From Acinetobacter geminorum (GTDB lineage Bacteria; Pseudomonadota; Gammaproteobacteria; Pseudomonadales; Moraxellaceae): 64,000 nt of DNA. The stretch's first letter is position 1; every line of letters starts with the position of its first letter. Of this stretch, positions 52,075-60,806 are shown one piece after another. A program made the position numbers and the translations under genes. A model generated the notes under the pieces. That model searched no databases. It saw only the letters and a list, made by a program, of their open reading frames with translations, and was not told where the DNA came from. The stretch covers positions 124,001 through 188,000 of the forward strand of contig NZ_JABELE010000008.1 in assembly GCF_013009345.1 (NCBI RefSeq), in the 5' to 3' direction.

Positions 52075-54333
52075 TTAAAAGTCATATGATACAGATAGCA
52101 TATACGTTCTTGGTGCGCCTAAAGCTAAATTCGATAGTTTAGGCATTCCCCAATAGGCTTTATTCATCAAGTTATTGATGTCTGCTCTAAAAGTAATAGG
52201 ATGATTTGAGATTGAAGTTTTATATCGTGCACCGACATCTATCAGCGTACGACCAGGAATATGCAATGTATTTTCTTGATCGATATACTGTTTCGAAACT
52301 GCGGTTGCATTGCTAGATAAAGTTAAAACGCCTTGTGCAACTTCATTATCCCATTCAACACCTAATTTCCCTTGTGTTTTAGGGACACCTACGGCCATAT
52401 TTCCTTCATTGCTTTGGATGGCTGTTTTAGTCACTTCAGGTTCAATATAAGATGCACCGCCCATCAAACGTACATTTTCAATTGGTGAGCCAAAGAAACT
52501 CCATTCAATCCCTCGATTACGTTGCTCTCCCCCAGACGTATATATATTAGTTACTAAATCAGTGTAAGCACTTGGTTTTTTGATTTCAAACAATGACAAG
52601 GTATGCGCAAATGTACCTTGATCAAACTTCACCCCAAATTCTGTTTGCTTTGTTTTGTAAGGTGCAAATATTGTTGGATAGTTTGCCGCAGTAAGGGGGG
52701 CTGCATCACCTTTGGTTAAGCCCTCGATATAGTTTGCATAAATCGAAACTTTATCTGTCGCTTTAAATAGAATTGCGGCGCCTGGTGTCGTTGCATTCTT
52801 TTTATATTTAGTCAAAGTCGATGTCGGCACAAATAAATTACTACTTTCTACCTCTTGATAACGTACACCTAAAGTTAACTGTAAGCGATCTTCAATAAAA
52901 GATAGGGTATCTGCCAAACCGTAACTATTTAATTGCAATTCAGAATTAGATATTAGGGGTGCATTAAAAGGGACAGCTTTCCCCCAAATTGGATCATAAA
53001 GATTAGTCGTCCATTCAGCTCCTGCCACATTTCTTACCCCATAATCATCTTGATTATGTTTGTAATATGTCGCATTGACTACCCATTGATGTCCTACTGC
53101 TCCTGTATTAAATTTTCCTTTCAGCCCTACATCTGCCGACTTTTTATCAACATTAAATGCCAGTTGACCAATACTTGTTTGGAAGGTTCCAGTGTTATCT
53201 AAAACAGTTGCTGACATCGCACCATTATATTTATATTCTGTTTTACTTTGTCCATAGGTTGCGTACCCCATCACGTTATTGGTCAGATCATATTCACCGC
53301 GTATCATGGCGCCCTTATCTTGAATGTCCACAAAAGACCAATCTGGATTGAGTAAGGTATCTGCTTTCGGCGGTTTCGGAATCGCGATATCTTTTCCGAG
53401 GTTGATGCCTCGTGTTACGCCATCCACTCGATCTTTGGATGTGTAAAGATCTGTCGAAACACGTGCACGATCACCATGCCAATCCATTCCTAATGAAAAT
53501 AACTCAGTTTTCAAATCCTGTTTTTCTACTGGTCCAGAGCCATCCCGATATACCGCATTTGCTCGCACACCGAATTCCTTGTCCGCACCAAATCGTCGTC
53601 CAACATCTAAATGCCCACCAAACTGAGAGTCAGACATATATGTCGTAGTCAAACGTGTTAATGGTTCATCCGTTGCACGTTTGGTAGTGAGATCAACTGT
53701 CCCACCAATGGAACCTGTTGGTGGCATTCCATTGAGTAATGCAGAAGGACCTTTAAGTACATTTATTTTTTCAAACATTTCAGGTGAAGTTCGATAATAA
53801 GGGGTTATACCAAACAATCCATTCATAGACATATCACTCGGGCTCGACTCAAAGCCACGAATATAATAGTTTTCACTCCAGCCACCACTTGCCGCATTGG
53901 TGAACACGGATGGATCTGTTTTCGCAATCACACTTGTTATATCTTTTGCCTGTTTATCGGCGATATATGTATCTGTATACGCAATGGTATTAAACGGGGT
54001 TTCCATAACGGTTTTATTACCTAAAAAGCCAACTGAGCTTTTCGACGAAACCTGCCCTCCCGCATAAGTATCGTCTTGTTCAGCTTTTACGGTAATTGCT
54101 GGTAAAGCTGCTACATTTGTTTGAGCAGTTTGTTGTTGTTCTAGAGTTTTTGTTGAATTATCAATAACAGCAGCATAGGTATTTGATGCACATAGTACAA
54201 ATACAGTGCCTAATGTATAGCCTAATCGAAGGGCCATTTGTGCAGATGCAATACCATTTAATACAAAAGAACGGTGATTAATTCTTTGATCATTCCCACT
54301 TTTAAAATTACGGTTATCGCTAACGTTGTTCAT
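52075..54333 (-). CDS. bauA: TonB-dependent ferric-acinetobactin receptor
   Basis: An outer-membrane receptor of about 752 residues. After a long signal region ending near NTYAA (about residue 55), there is a TonB-box-like AITVKAE, a plug domain with NYYIRGFESSPSDMSMNG and INVLKGPSALLNGMPPTGSIGG, and a beta-barrel ending in the terminal Phe (SVSYDF). It belongs to the FhuA/FpvA-like siderophore receptors. The ATG chosen has AAAGG seven bases upstream; an ATG nine codons earlier has none. The n-region before the hydrophobic core is about 35 residues, longer than usual. It is last in bauDCEBA, 112 bases after bauB. Confidence 0.93.
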   Translation of the reverse strand: MNNVSDNRNFKSGNDQRINHRSFVLNGIASAQMALRLGYTLGTVFVLCASNTYAAVIDNSTKTLEQQQTAQTNVAALPAITVKAEQDDTYAGGQVSSKSSVGFLGNKTVMETPFNTIAYTDTYIADKQAKDITSVIAKTDPSVFTNAASGGWSENYYIRGFESSPSDMSMNGLFGITPYYRTSPEMFEKINVLKGPSALLNGMPPTGSIGGTVDLTTKRATDEPLTRLTTTYMSDSQFGGHLDVGRRFGADKEFGVRANAVYRDGSGPVEKQDLKTELFSLGMDWHGDRARVSTDLYTSKDRVDGVTRGINLGKDIAIPKPPKADTLLNPDWSFVDIQDKGAMIRGEYDLTNNVMGYATYGQSKTEYKYNGAMSATVLDNTGTFQTSIGQLAFNVDKKSADVGLKGKFNTGAVGHQWVVNATYYKHNQDDYGVRNVAGAEWTTNLYDPIWGKAVPFNAPLISNSELQLNSYGLADTLSFIEDRLQLTLGVRYQEVESSNLFVPTSTLTKYKKNATTPGAAILFKATDKVSIYANYIEGLTKGDAAPLTAANYPTIFAPYKTKQTEFGVKFDQGTFAHTLSLFEIKKPSAYTDLVTNIYTSGGEQRNRGIEWSFFGSPIENVRLMGGASYIEPEVTKTAIQSNEGNMAVGVPKTQGKLGVEWDNEVAQGVLTLSSNATAVSKQYIDQENTLHIPGRTLIDVGARYKTSISNHPITFRADINNLMNKAYWGMPKLSNLALGAPRTYMLSVSYDF

Positions 54334-54445
54334 TGAAAGACCTTTAATGTTGTGATTCATTTTTTATTAACTATCTGCTTAAAATTCATAGCAAAATAGT
54401 GAAAATTTATGCTGTAAAATTTGATTAAGTGATGTGCCCAAAAAT

Positions 54446-55414
54446 TTATTGATAGCCTTTTTTCACATCTTCCATCACTATTTTGAGTGAAGTTGGGCTT
54501 GCAGCCGTGGTGTACCATGCATCGGCATCGACAAAAATGACACGACCGTTTTTCCACGCTTTGGTTTGACGTAATAATGGATTTTCAACACTGGCAGCAT
54601 TAATTTTTGAGCGATGTTCCATCACAGCAGTTCGGTCCACGATATAGAGAATATCGGGGTCCGCTTTCTTGATGAATTCACTCGAAATTGGTTGCCCGTG
54701 TAGACTTGTATCCACCACACCACTTGCAGGCTTTACCCCAAAAGCATTAAAAATAAAGCCATAGCGTGACTGAATACCAAAATTACTAAATGCCCCATTA
54801 TTATGAAGAACAACTAACGCTCTTTCTGGGCGATTGGCTGTCACCGCTTGTATTTGCTTCACCTGTTCATCGAGTTCAGAAACTTTCTGGCGGGCTAAAT
54901 CTTCTTTATTAAATATTTTTCCTAAGGTCATCATATGGTCTTCAACCAGACCAATATGATTACTCTCGCTATTGTTGAAGTTAATATCGTAGTGAATGGT
55001 CGGGGCAATTTTTGACAGTTCCTGATACTGATTAACGTGTAATGGCGTCATCAAGATCAAGTCTGGTTTTAATGCATATATCCTTTCCATATTGGGCTGT
55101 ACAATTGCACCCAAATCCTGAATTTGTGCATCTTTTTTATATTTTTCCAAAAAGTGTGGAACATAATCTTTTGGCATTCCCATAATCGGGACATTCAGTT
55201 GATCTAGAAAGTCAGCTTCATTCATATCAAGAACGGCAACGCGTTGCGGTAGATGATCTATCACCGTAGTTCCAAGCTCATGTTTTACCGTAATCGGTTC
55301 TGCTAGCTTCTGAGAAGCTTGAGTGGTATCTGCAACTTTTTGATCACATGCTTGTAGAGTGACAGCTGCCGCTATGATGAGGGCTACTCCCCCATACTTT
55401 TTCTTCCAGTTCAT
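54446..55414 (-). CDS. bauB: periplasmic ferric-acinetobactin binding lipoprotein
   Basis: A 322-residue substrate-binding protein of the siderophore ABC transporter, with a lipoprotein signal ending in LQAC (Cys about 23). Features of the family include RVAVLDMNEADFL, LKPDLILMTPLH and the C-terminal segment GRVIFVDADAWYT. It should pass ferric acinetobactin from BauA to the BauCD permease. It starts six bases after bauE. Confidence 0.92.
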   Translation of the reverse strand: MNWKKKYGGVALIIAAAVTLQACDQKVADTTQASQKLAEPITVKHELGTTVIDHLPQRVAVLDMNEADFLDQLNVPIMGMPKDYVPHFLEKYKKDAQIQDLGAIVQPNMERIYALKPDLILMTPLHVNQYQELSKIAPTIHYDINFNNSESNHIGLVEDHMMTLGKIFNKEDLARQKVSELDEQVKQIQAVTANRPERALVVLHNNGAFSNFGIQSRYGFIFNAFGVKPASGVVDTSLHGQPISSEFIKKADPDILYIVDRTAVMEHRSKINAASVENPLLRQTKAWKNGRVIFVDADAWYTTAASPTSLKIVMEDVKKGYQ

Positions 55415-55420
55415 ATGTAT

Positions 55421-56191
55421 TCAAGCTCCAGATGAGTTGAAGTAATTACACATACAGCCACGCTCACTGTATGTAATTTCAAAATCAAGCTCGTACAGAT
55501 CATTTAATTGCGCCTCTGTAATCACTTGTTCGGTTAACCCACTGAAATGAAGTTTTCCGTTCTTTAGCGCGACAATATGGTCCGAGTAATTCGTGGCAAA
55601 ATTGATGTCATGAATGACTAAAATCACAGTGCGCCCTTGTTCATCACATAAGCGCCTGAGTGCGCGCATAATTTGAACGGCATGTTTCATATCAAGGTTA
55701 TTTAAGGGTTCATCTAATAAAAGTACGTCTGTTTCCTGGGCGATCGTCATCGCCAAAAAGGCCATCTGCCTTTGACCACCACTAATTTCATCTATGTAAG
55801 ATTTGCGCAGCGGCTCTAAAGAAAGAAACTCAATAGCCTCATCAACCACCTGACGATCTTGCTCGGTTAAAACACCACGGCTATAGGGAAAGCGTCCAAA
55901 TGACACCAGCTCTTCGACGGTTAAGCGCAAATTAAAGCCAGGTGCTTGACGTAAAGTCGCGACATGCTTGGCGTAAACAGCGGTTTTAATTTCCGCAATA
56001 TTTTGATGATTAAGAAAAATCTCGCCTTTATCCGGTTCAATTAAACGAGCCATCATCATGAGCAAAGTCGATTTTCCGGCTCCATTTGGACCAATGAGTG
56101 ACGTCACCTGACCTGTAGGAAATTCAACATTTACGTCAGTCAGTATTGGCTTATTTCCATATGACTTATTGATATTCTTGACATGAATCAT
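55421..56191 (-). CDS. bauE: ferric-siderophore ABC transporter ATPase
   Basis: A 256-residue FecE/FepC-like ATPase. Walker A GPNGAGKST, signature ISGGQRQMAFLAMT, Walker B VLLLDEPLNNLD and the switch His in VIHDINF are intact. It drives uptake through BauC/BauD. The ATG chosen (MIHVKNINKSYG) overlaps the bauC stop as ATGA; a longer frame into bauC lacks homology. Confidence 0.93.
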   Translation of the reverse strand: MIHVKNINKSYGNKPILTDVNVEFPTGQVTSLIGPNGAGKSTLLMMMARLIEPDKGEIFLNHQNIAEIKTAVYAKHVATLRQAPGFNLRLTVEELVSFGRFPYSRGVLTEQDRQVVDEAIEFLSLEPLRKSYIDEISGGQRQMAFLAMTIAQETDVLLLDEPLNNLDMKHAVQIMRALRRLCDEQGRTVILVIHDINFATNYSDHIVALKNGKLHFSGLTEQVITEAQLNDLYELDFEITYSERGCMCNYFNSSGA

Positions 56192-57135
56192 GCGACACCT
56201 CGGGTACGAACCGTCAGCGCAAGGAAATAAATGCCACATACGAGATTGACTAAAATGCTGACGGTCGTTTTGTAATTAAAAACGTGCTCAACTAAAATTT
56301 GAGCAGCAATAAATATGGCAATCGTGATGGCACAACCCATGGGCAGCGTTAATTTATGCTTATAACTTCTTGCTAGTGCATAAGTAATGTTGGCAATAAA
56401 TACGCCCATAAATACTGTCGGGCCAATCAGGCTGGTAGATACCGCAACCAAAATAGCGATTAGAGCTAAATAGAAACTGACATAGCGGTGATGATGAATG
56501 CCTAATGAAATTGCTTGCTCACGCCCTAAAACCAGAACGTCCAGAACAAGGAGTGCTTTTCTACCGAGGAATAGCACAATGACTACGGCTAAGCTGGCAT
56601 ACAATAAAGTTTCTGGTTGAGAGCGATTAAAAGAAGCATAGCTAAGGCCTTGGAAAACAGAAAATTCACCAGGATTAATTTTGAGTTGAATAAATTGAGT
56701 AACCGTCCCGACGACCATGGTAAGGACTAACCCTAAAAGCAACAGGAGAAAGACATCATTTCTACCATATGGCAATAACCACTTATGGATTACCCACGAA
56801 TAAAGCAGCATTAAAACGATTGAGATAAAGAAATTACCATTTACCCCTAACTGGCTTAATCCATGTGTCCCCCAAAAAAACAACAACAAAACTTGCCATA
56901 AGAGATAAATCGCTTCATAGCCCATAATTGAGGGAGTCAAAATACGATTACCGACCAGTGTTTGAAAAACAATCGAGGAAAAAGCAACGCAAATACCGGC
57001 TATCACAATCGTGGCAAGACGCAGAAGTCGATTAGGAATGACGTAATCAAAATCTAACCCTGAGTTTAAAAATAAAAAACTTATTGCTAGGCAGATCACA
57101 ATCAGATAAATCATCCATAGCTTTGGAATACGCAT
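56188..57135 (-). CDS. bauC: ferric-siderophore ABC transporter permease
   Basis: A 315-residue FecCD-family permease with about nine hydrophobic helices. The conserved LVGNRILTPSIMGYEAIYLL and GREQAISLGIHHHR segments are present. It pairs with BauD in the inner membrane. Its start overlaps the bauD stop by one base (TAATG). Confidence 0.93.
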   Translation of the reverse strand: MRIPKLWMIYLIVICLAISFLFLNSGLDFDYVIPNRLLRLATIVIAGICVAFSSIVFQTLVGNRILTPSIMGYEAIYLLWQVLLLFFWGTHGLSQLGVNGNFFISIVLMLLYSWVIHKWLLPYGRNDVFLLLLLGLVLTMVVGTVTQFIQLKINPGEFSVFQGLSYASFNRSQPETLLYASLAVVIVLFLGRKALLVLDVLVLGREQAISLGIHHHRYVSFYLALIAILVAVSTSLIGPTVFMGVFIANITYALARSYKHKLTLPMGCAITIAIFIAAQILVEHVFNYKTTVSILVNLVCGIYFLALTVRTRGVA

Positions 57136-58076
57136 TATCTGAACTCCCTCAAAATGAGGATGAGGAAAATAATTCCCCCCACACCACCTGCGGTAAGTCC
57201 AATTGGCACTTCAAATGGATAAATGATTGAGCGACCAAGAATGTCGCAAATCAGTAATAGAGACGCCCCACCTAAAGCCACAATGGGCAAGGTTTTAGCT
57301 AAGTTTTCTCCGTATTTCAGTGCGACCAAATTGGGAACTACGAGCCCGACAAAAGGAATAGCACCAACCGTAATTACTGTGGTCGAAACTGTAATGGCAA
57401 CCAGTATTAAACCAATCGCGGCTATAGCTGCATAACTAAGTCCTAAGCTAGAAGCCATCTCTTCACCCATACCAATCACGGTAAAGCGGTGTGCAAAAAG
57501 ATAAGTCAGGACAACAATCGGAAAAATAATGTAAATAACTTCATAGTGGCCTTGGACAATTTTTGAAAAATCTCCTAAAAGCCACCCTTGCATACTTTGT
57601 AAAATATTAAAGCGATAGGCATAAAACTCAGCTAAGGCGCTCAGTACACTGCCGTACATCAAACCAATAACCGGTACTAAAACAGTATTTCTAAAACGGA
57701 TCCGGCGAATAATTGCGATATAAATTAAGCTGGCAATAAAACAAAAAATGATCGCAAATATCATCTTGCTCAGCGTGCTGGTTACCGGAACTAAAGTTAA
57801 TGACACTAAAATTCCCAGTTTGGCAGCATCTAAACCACCCGATGTTTCCGGTTCAACAAACTTGTTACGCACAATATGCTGCAAGATGACGCCACATACC
57901 GCCAACCCAATACCGGTAAGCACAATAGTAATTAAACGAGGAATACGGCTGGCTGTAAGAGTGAGCCAACTCTCATGAGAAAAAGGAAATAAGGTAGACC
58001 ACTGTATTGGCTCAGCCCCGAGCAATAACGAACAAATACATAAAAGGATAAAAATAAAAAATAAGCCGAATTGCAT
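57135..58076 (-). CDS. bauD: ferric-siderophore ABC transporter permease
   Basis: A 313-residue FecCD-family permease. Family parts are LQHIVRNKFVEPETSGG, GMGEEMASSLGLSY and VGAIPFVGLVVPNLV. Its ATG overlaps the TGA of a 43-codon upstream frame (TGATG) that has its own strong ribosome binding site, while bauD itself has no clear one. It is the first recognised gene of bauDCEBA. Confidence 0.93.
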   Translation of the reverse strand: MQFGLFFIFILLCICSLLLGAEPIQWSTLFPFSHESWLTLTASRIPRLITIVLTGIGLAVCGVILQHIVRNKFVEPETSGGLDAAKLGILVSLTLVPVTSTLSKMIFAIIFCFIASLIYIAIIRRIRFRNTVLVPVIGLMYGSVLSALAEFYAYRFNILQSMQGWLLGDFSKIVQGHYEVIYIIFPIVVLTYLFAHRFTVIGMGEEMASSLGLSYAAIAAIGLILVAITVSTTVITVGAIPFVGLVVPNLVALKYGENLAKTLPIVALGGASLLLICDILGRSIIYPFEVPIGLTAGGVGGIIFLILILREFR

Positions 58077-58207
58077 CAGTGGCGTGCCCCACTTGAGCGT
58101 AATAAAGCCGATGCAAATTGCAAATTTAGTCCCATCAAACCAAAGCGAGGGAAAATTTGTTCAACATTTGATGGGCTTATTAACCTTTCATGATTGAATA
58201 TTCTCAT
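58076..58207 (-). CDS. 43-residue small open reading frame coupled to bauD
   Basis: A short frame starting MRIFNHERLISPSNVEQIFP and ending SSGARH. GAGGA lies six bases before the ATG. The TGA stop shares its last base with the bauD ATG (TGATG), a strong arrangement for translational coupling. It is the first frame after the presumed Fur-controlled promoter of bauDCEBA. The product would be soluble-looking, weakly basic and without a signal peptide. I recognise no family; it could be a small protein, the shortened remnant of a longer gene, or a leader that sets bauD translation. Confidence 0.5.
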   Translation of the reverse strand: MRIFNHERLISPSNVEQIFPRFGLMGLNLQFASALLRSSGARH

Positions 58208-58640
58208 GAAAATTCCTCAATTTTATCGAGACAACAAAATAAGTTCCTTTTGAATAGGCAAAATTACAGCCCTATTCTAAGGATCGTTTTTTTCATCTTT
58301 AAATTATTTTTGCCGAACCAATTTCGAATTAAATAAATATTAATCAATTACTTATTATTTATTTTCTATTTTAAAAATTCGTCATTCTCAATTGGCATCA
58401 TCTTCTTGCAAATAATAATCTTGATGTAAATGAGAATCAATTATAGTATGTTTAAAGGTAAAATGTAACCCTACTGTTACATCAGTACAGTTCATGTGGA
58501 CATCAACTCATTAGAAAAAGGTCAATTTTTGCAAACAAGCAAATCTATAACATTATGAATTATATGAAATTTAATCTAATGTAAAAAATTTGCGAAATAA
58601 AATTGATGAAAATAGCCATTTGATAAACCAGGATTCATTT
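58208..58640. other. divergent regulatory region between the bauD operon and basB
   Basis: This 433-base region contains the Fur-box-like cluster in its middle and AT-rich promoter sequence on both sides. No credible gene was seen; a nine-codon frame at about 58555-58584 has no ribosome binding site. Confidence 0.5.
58410..58446. promoter_or_regulatory. Fur-box-like cluster between bauD and basB
   Basis: AAATAATAATCTTGATG and AAATGAGAATCAATTAT lie 18 bases apart, each resembling a Fur operator. The second is the closer match. A further ATTCTCAATTGG lies just to the left. Confidence 0.6.
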
Positions 58641-60737
58641 ATGTTGGAACAATTTTCCAAATCGCCCTCTCTCCTTTCGGTTACTGATTACGAAGAACAT
58701 ATCTGGATGTTGCAATTACAGCAGCCTGAACAAGTTAATCGACGTTTTAATCTGTGGAAAGTTAATCAAGGTTTAGACATTCAACTGCTGATTAAAGCAA
58801 TTCAAGACATTATTAAAACTACACCTGACTTAAATGTCCGTTATACATTTAGTGACGAAGGCGATTTATACAAATATCCATTTGATGACTATTCAGCTTG
58901 CCTAGAATTAAAAAAGAGCAATACAGAACAAGTATTTGAGCAGGTAGCTACCTTAAAAGCGCAATCATGGAATGCCGAATTTCATCCCCCTTTTTTTACA
59001 AGTCTCGTAGAAACTGAACAAGACTATTTTCTTATTTTAGCGCTACACCCGATTCTTGATGAAAGCTATCAAAAGTCAGATTTCATTCAGGCCATACAAA
59101 ATAGATATCAACAATATTCAACCAATAATATGCCATTGGTACTAACTGAAATTGATATCTCACATCATCTAGATACAAGTTTCGCAAAAGCGTCAGAAGA
59201 ACCTAACCAAGCTTATGTTTCAGAAATTATTTTAGAAGAGTTCCGAAATACTCTCGCTGAACCAGAAATGAGCCAACATGATGACTTTTTTGATTTTGGC
59301 GGCCATTCACTCTTAGCAACACGAATTATTGGAAATCTACTTAATAAACATGGAATTGAGATTCAATTTAATGATTTCTTTAAATCTCCATCTGCTGCTG
59401 ATTTAGCCCAATATGCTTTCGTTAAATCTGCAAAAACTGAAAAATCCACCTTACAAAGTGTCGATAAAGCCCCGCTTACTTTAGCTCAAGATTTCCTATG
59501 GCAAGCTTATTCTGCATTCGATTTTAGCCCAATTTATAACTTGCCATTTGCCGTAGAATTCCTTGAAGAAATTAATGAGAATATTTTCTTTCAAGCATTT
59601 ACAGATATTGTTGAGCGCCATGCAGGTTTACGGACAATTTTTAATACCGACAATGGTCAAACCTATCAACAGGTTATTCCTACGTCTGAACTTAAACAAT
59701 TCAAATGGTTTTGGAATAGTGCCGAAAGTCACGATGCAACGCTTGCAAGTGAAGCTTCATATAAATTTGATTTAACCCGCGAACTTCCATTAAGAATTCG
59801 TTTAATTCGAAATGCTAAAGGTCGCCAAACTCTATCATTCTTAGTTCACCACATGGTGATTGATGAATGGTCTTTAAATACGATTATGGCTGACCTTGCG
59901 CATGCTTATCTTGCTCGCTCAAATGCTCAAGCACCAAACTGGAAGGCACCTGCCCAATCTATTCTTGATTTTTCTTTACTTCAGCAAAAGCAAGGGATTA
60001 ACCAAGACCATCTAAATTATTGGACTAACCTGCTAACAGGAGCAACCAAAGGTTTATACCTCCCTGTTTCACAACATGAATTAAATGCTGAAAAGGAAAA
60101 ACCTCCAGTCCAATGGCTCGAACTTAAATTTGCACCAGAAATGCATGACAAGCTCCTCGCATTTTCGAGACAACACGGCTCTTCTATTTTCGCGGTTCTC
60201 TATACTGCTATCGCCAATGCCTTACAGCAACAAGGTGATTTAAAAGATATTGTGATTGGTACTTCTGCTTCTGGACGAACTGATCCTGAGTTTTTTGATA
60301 CAGTGGGTTACTTTACGACCATGGTTGCGCATCGCACACAGTTTAGCCCTTCAGATTCATTCCAATCGTTGCTTCACAATATCAGCAGAATGATTAATAC
60401 CTCGATGGCCTATGCAGATATTCCAATCAACCATATTCAAAATGCGTTAGGGATGAGCGCCGATGAAGGACTGTTATTTGATGTGTTTATTCATATCCAT
60501 TCAAATAACGCTTTAAACGGCGTGCTCAAAACCCCTCAGGGACAAGACCTTCCCTATCGTCAGATCTTGCCAGAACGTGATGAATCGATGTTCGGATTGC
60601 ATTTTGAAATTATGGAAAATGTGATTGATGGACAACATCAGTTAAGCATGATTATTACTTATCAAGCCCACCGCTTCCCGACTGTAACAGTGCAAAGTAT
60701 CTGTGAAAAAATTAAGGCAACCTTAGCTCAAATCTAG
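58641..60737 (+). CDS. basB: NRPS protein: partial C domain, carrier domain, C domain
   Basis: A protein of about 698 residues. Residues 1-165 resemble only the N-terminal half of a condensation domain, with LHPILDE (His136, Asp140) in place of HHxxxDG. Residues about 185-265 are a carrier domain with an intact FGGHSLL site (Ser223). Residues about 275-695 are a full condensation domain with HHMVIDEW (His403, His404, Asp408; the usual Gly is Glu409). By acinetobactin pathway knowledge, threonine is carried here and the last domain condenses the DHB-oxazoline acid with N-hydroxyhistamine, releasing the product without a thioesterase domain. The ATG chosen has AGGATT seven bases upstream. Confidence 0.9.
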   Translation: MLEQFSKSPSLLSVTDYEEHIWMLQLQQPEQVNRRFNLWKVNQGLDIQLLIKAIQDIIKTTPDLNVRYTFSDEGDLYKYPFDDYSACLELKKSNTEQVFEQVATLKAQSWNAEFHPPFFTSLVETEQDYFLILALHPILDESYQKSDFIQAIQNRYQQYSTNNMPLVLTEIDISHHLDTSFAKASEEPNQAYVSEIILEEFRNTLAEPEMSQHDDFFDFGGHSLLATRIIGNLLNKHGIEIQFNDFFKSPSAADLAQYAFVKSAKTEKSTLQSVDKAPLTLAQDFLWQAYSAFDFSPIYNLPFAVEFLEEINENIFFQAFTDIVERHAGLRTIFNTDNGQTYQQVIPTSELKQFKWFWNSAESHDATLASEASYKFDLTRELPLRIRLIRNAKGRQTLSFLVHHMVIDEWSLNTIMADLAHAYLARSNAQAPNWKAPAQSILDFSLLQQKQGINQDHLNYWTNLLTGATKGLYLPVSQHELNAEKEKPPVQWLELKFAPEMHDKLLAFSRQHGSSIFAVLYTAIANALQQQGDLKDIVIGTSASGRTDPEFFDTVGYFTTMVAHRTQFSPSDSFQSLLHNISRMINTSMAYADIPINHIQNALGMSADEGLLFDVFIHIHSNNALNGVLKTPQGQDLPYRQILPERDESMFGLHFEIMENVIDGQHQLSMIITYQAHRFPTVTVQSICEKIKATLAQI

Positions 60738-60754
60738 TTGCCCTAAAACCAATC

Positions 60755-60797
60755 ATGTGCTTAAAAGCAAACATCTCAACTCCGCTTTTAAGCACAT
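60755..60797. terminator. inverted repeat between the convergent basB and basA genes
   Basis: A perfect 14-base stem ATGTGCTTAAAAGC/GCTTTTAAGCACAT with a 15-base loop. No T-run follows on either strand, so a terminator role is likely from position but not certain. Confidence 0.55.
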
Positions 60798-60806
60798 TTC
60801 AATTTT

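Noticed and set aside
54357..54557. A frame of about 66 codons overlapping the end of bauB in another phase
   Set aside because: It lies mostly within bauB coding sequence, is Cys/His-rich as shadow frames often are, and has no ribosome binding site.
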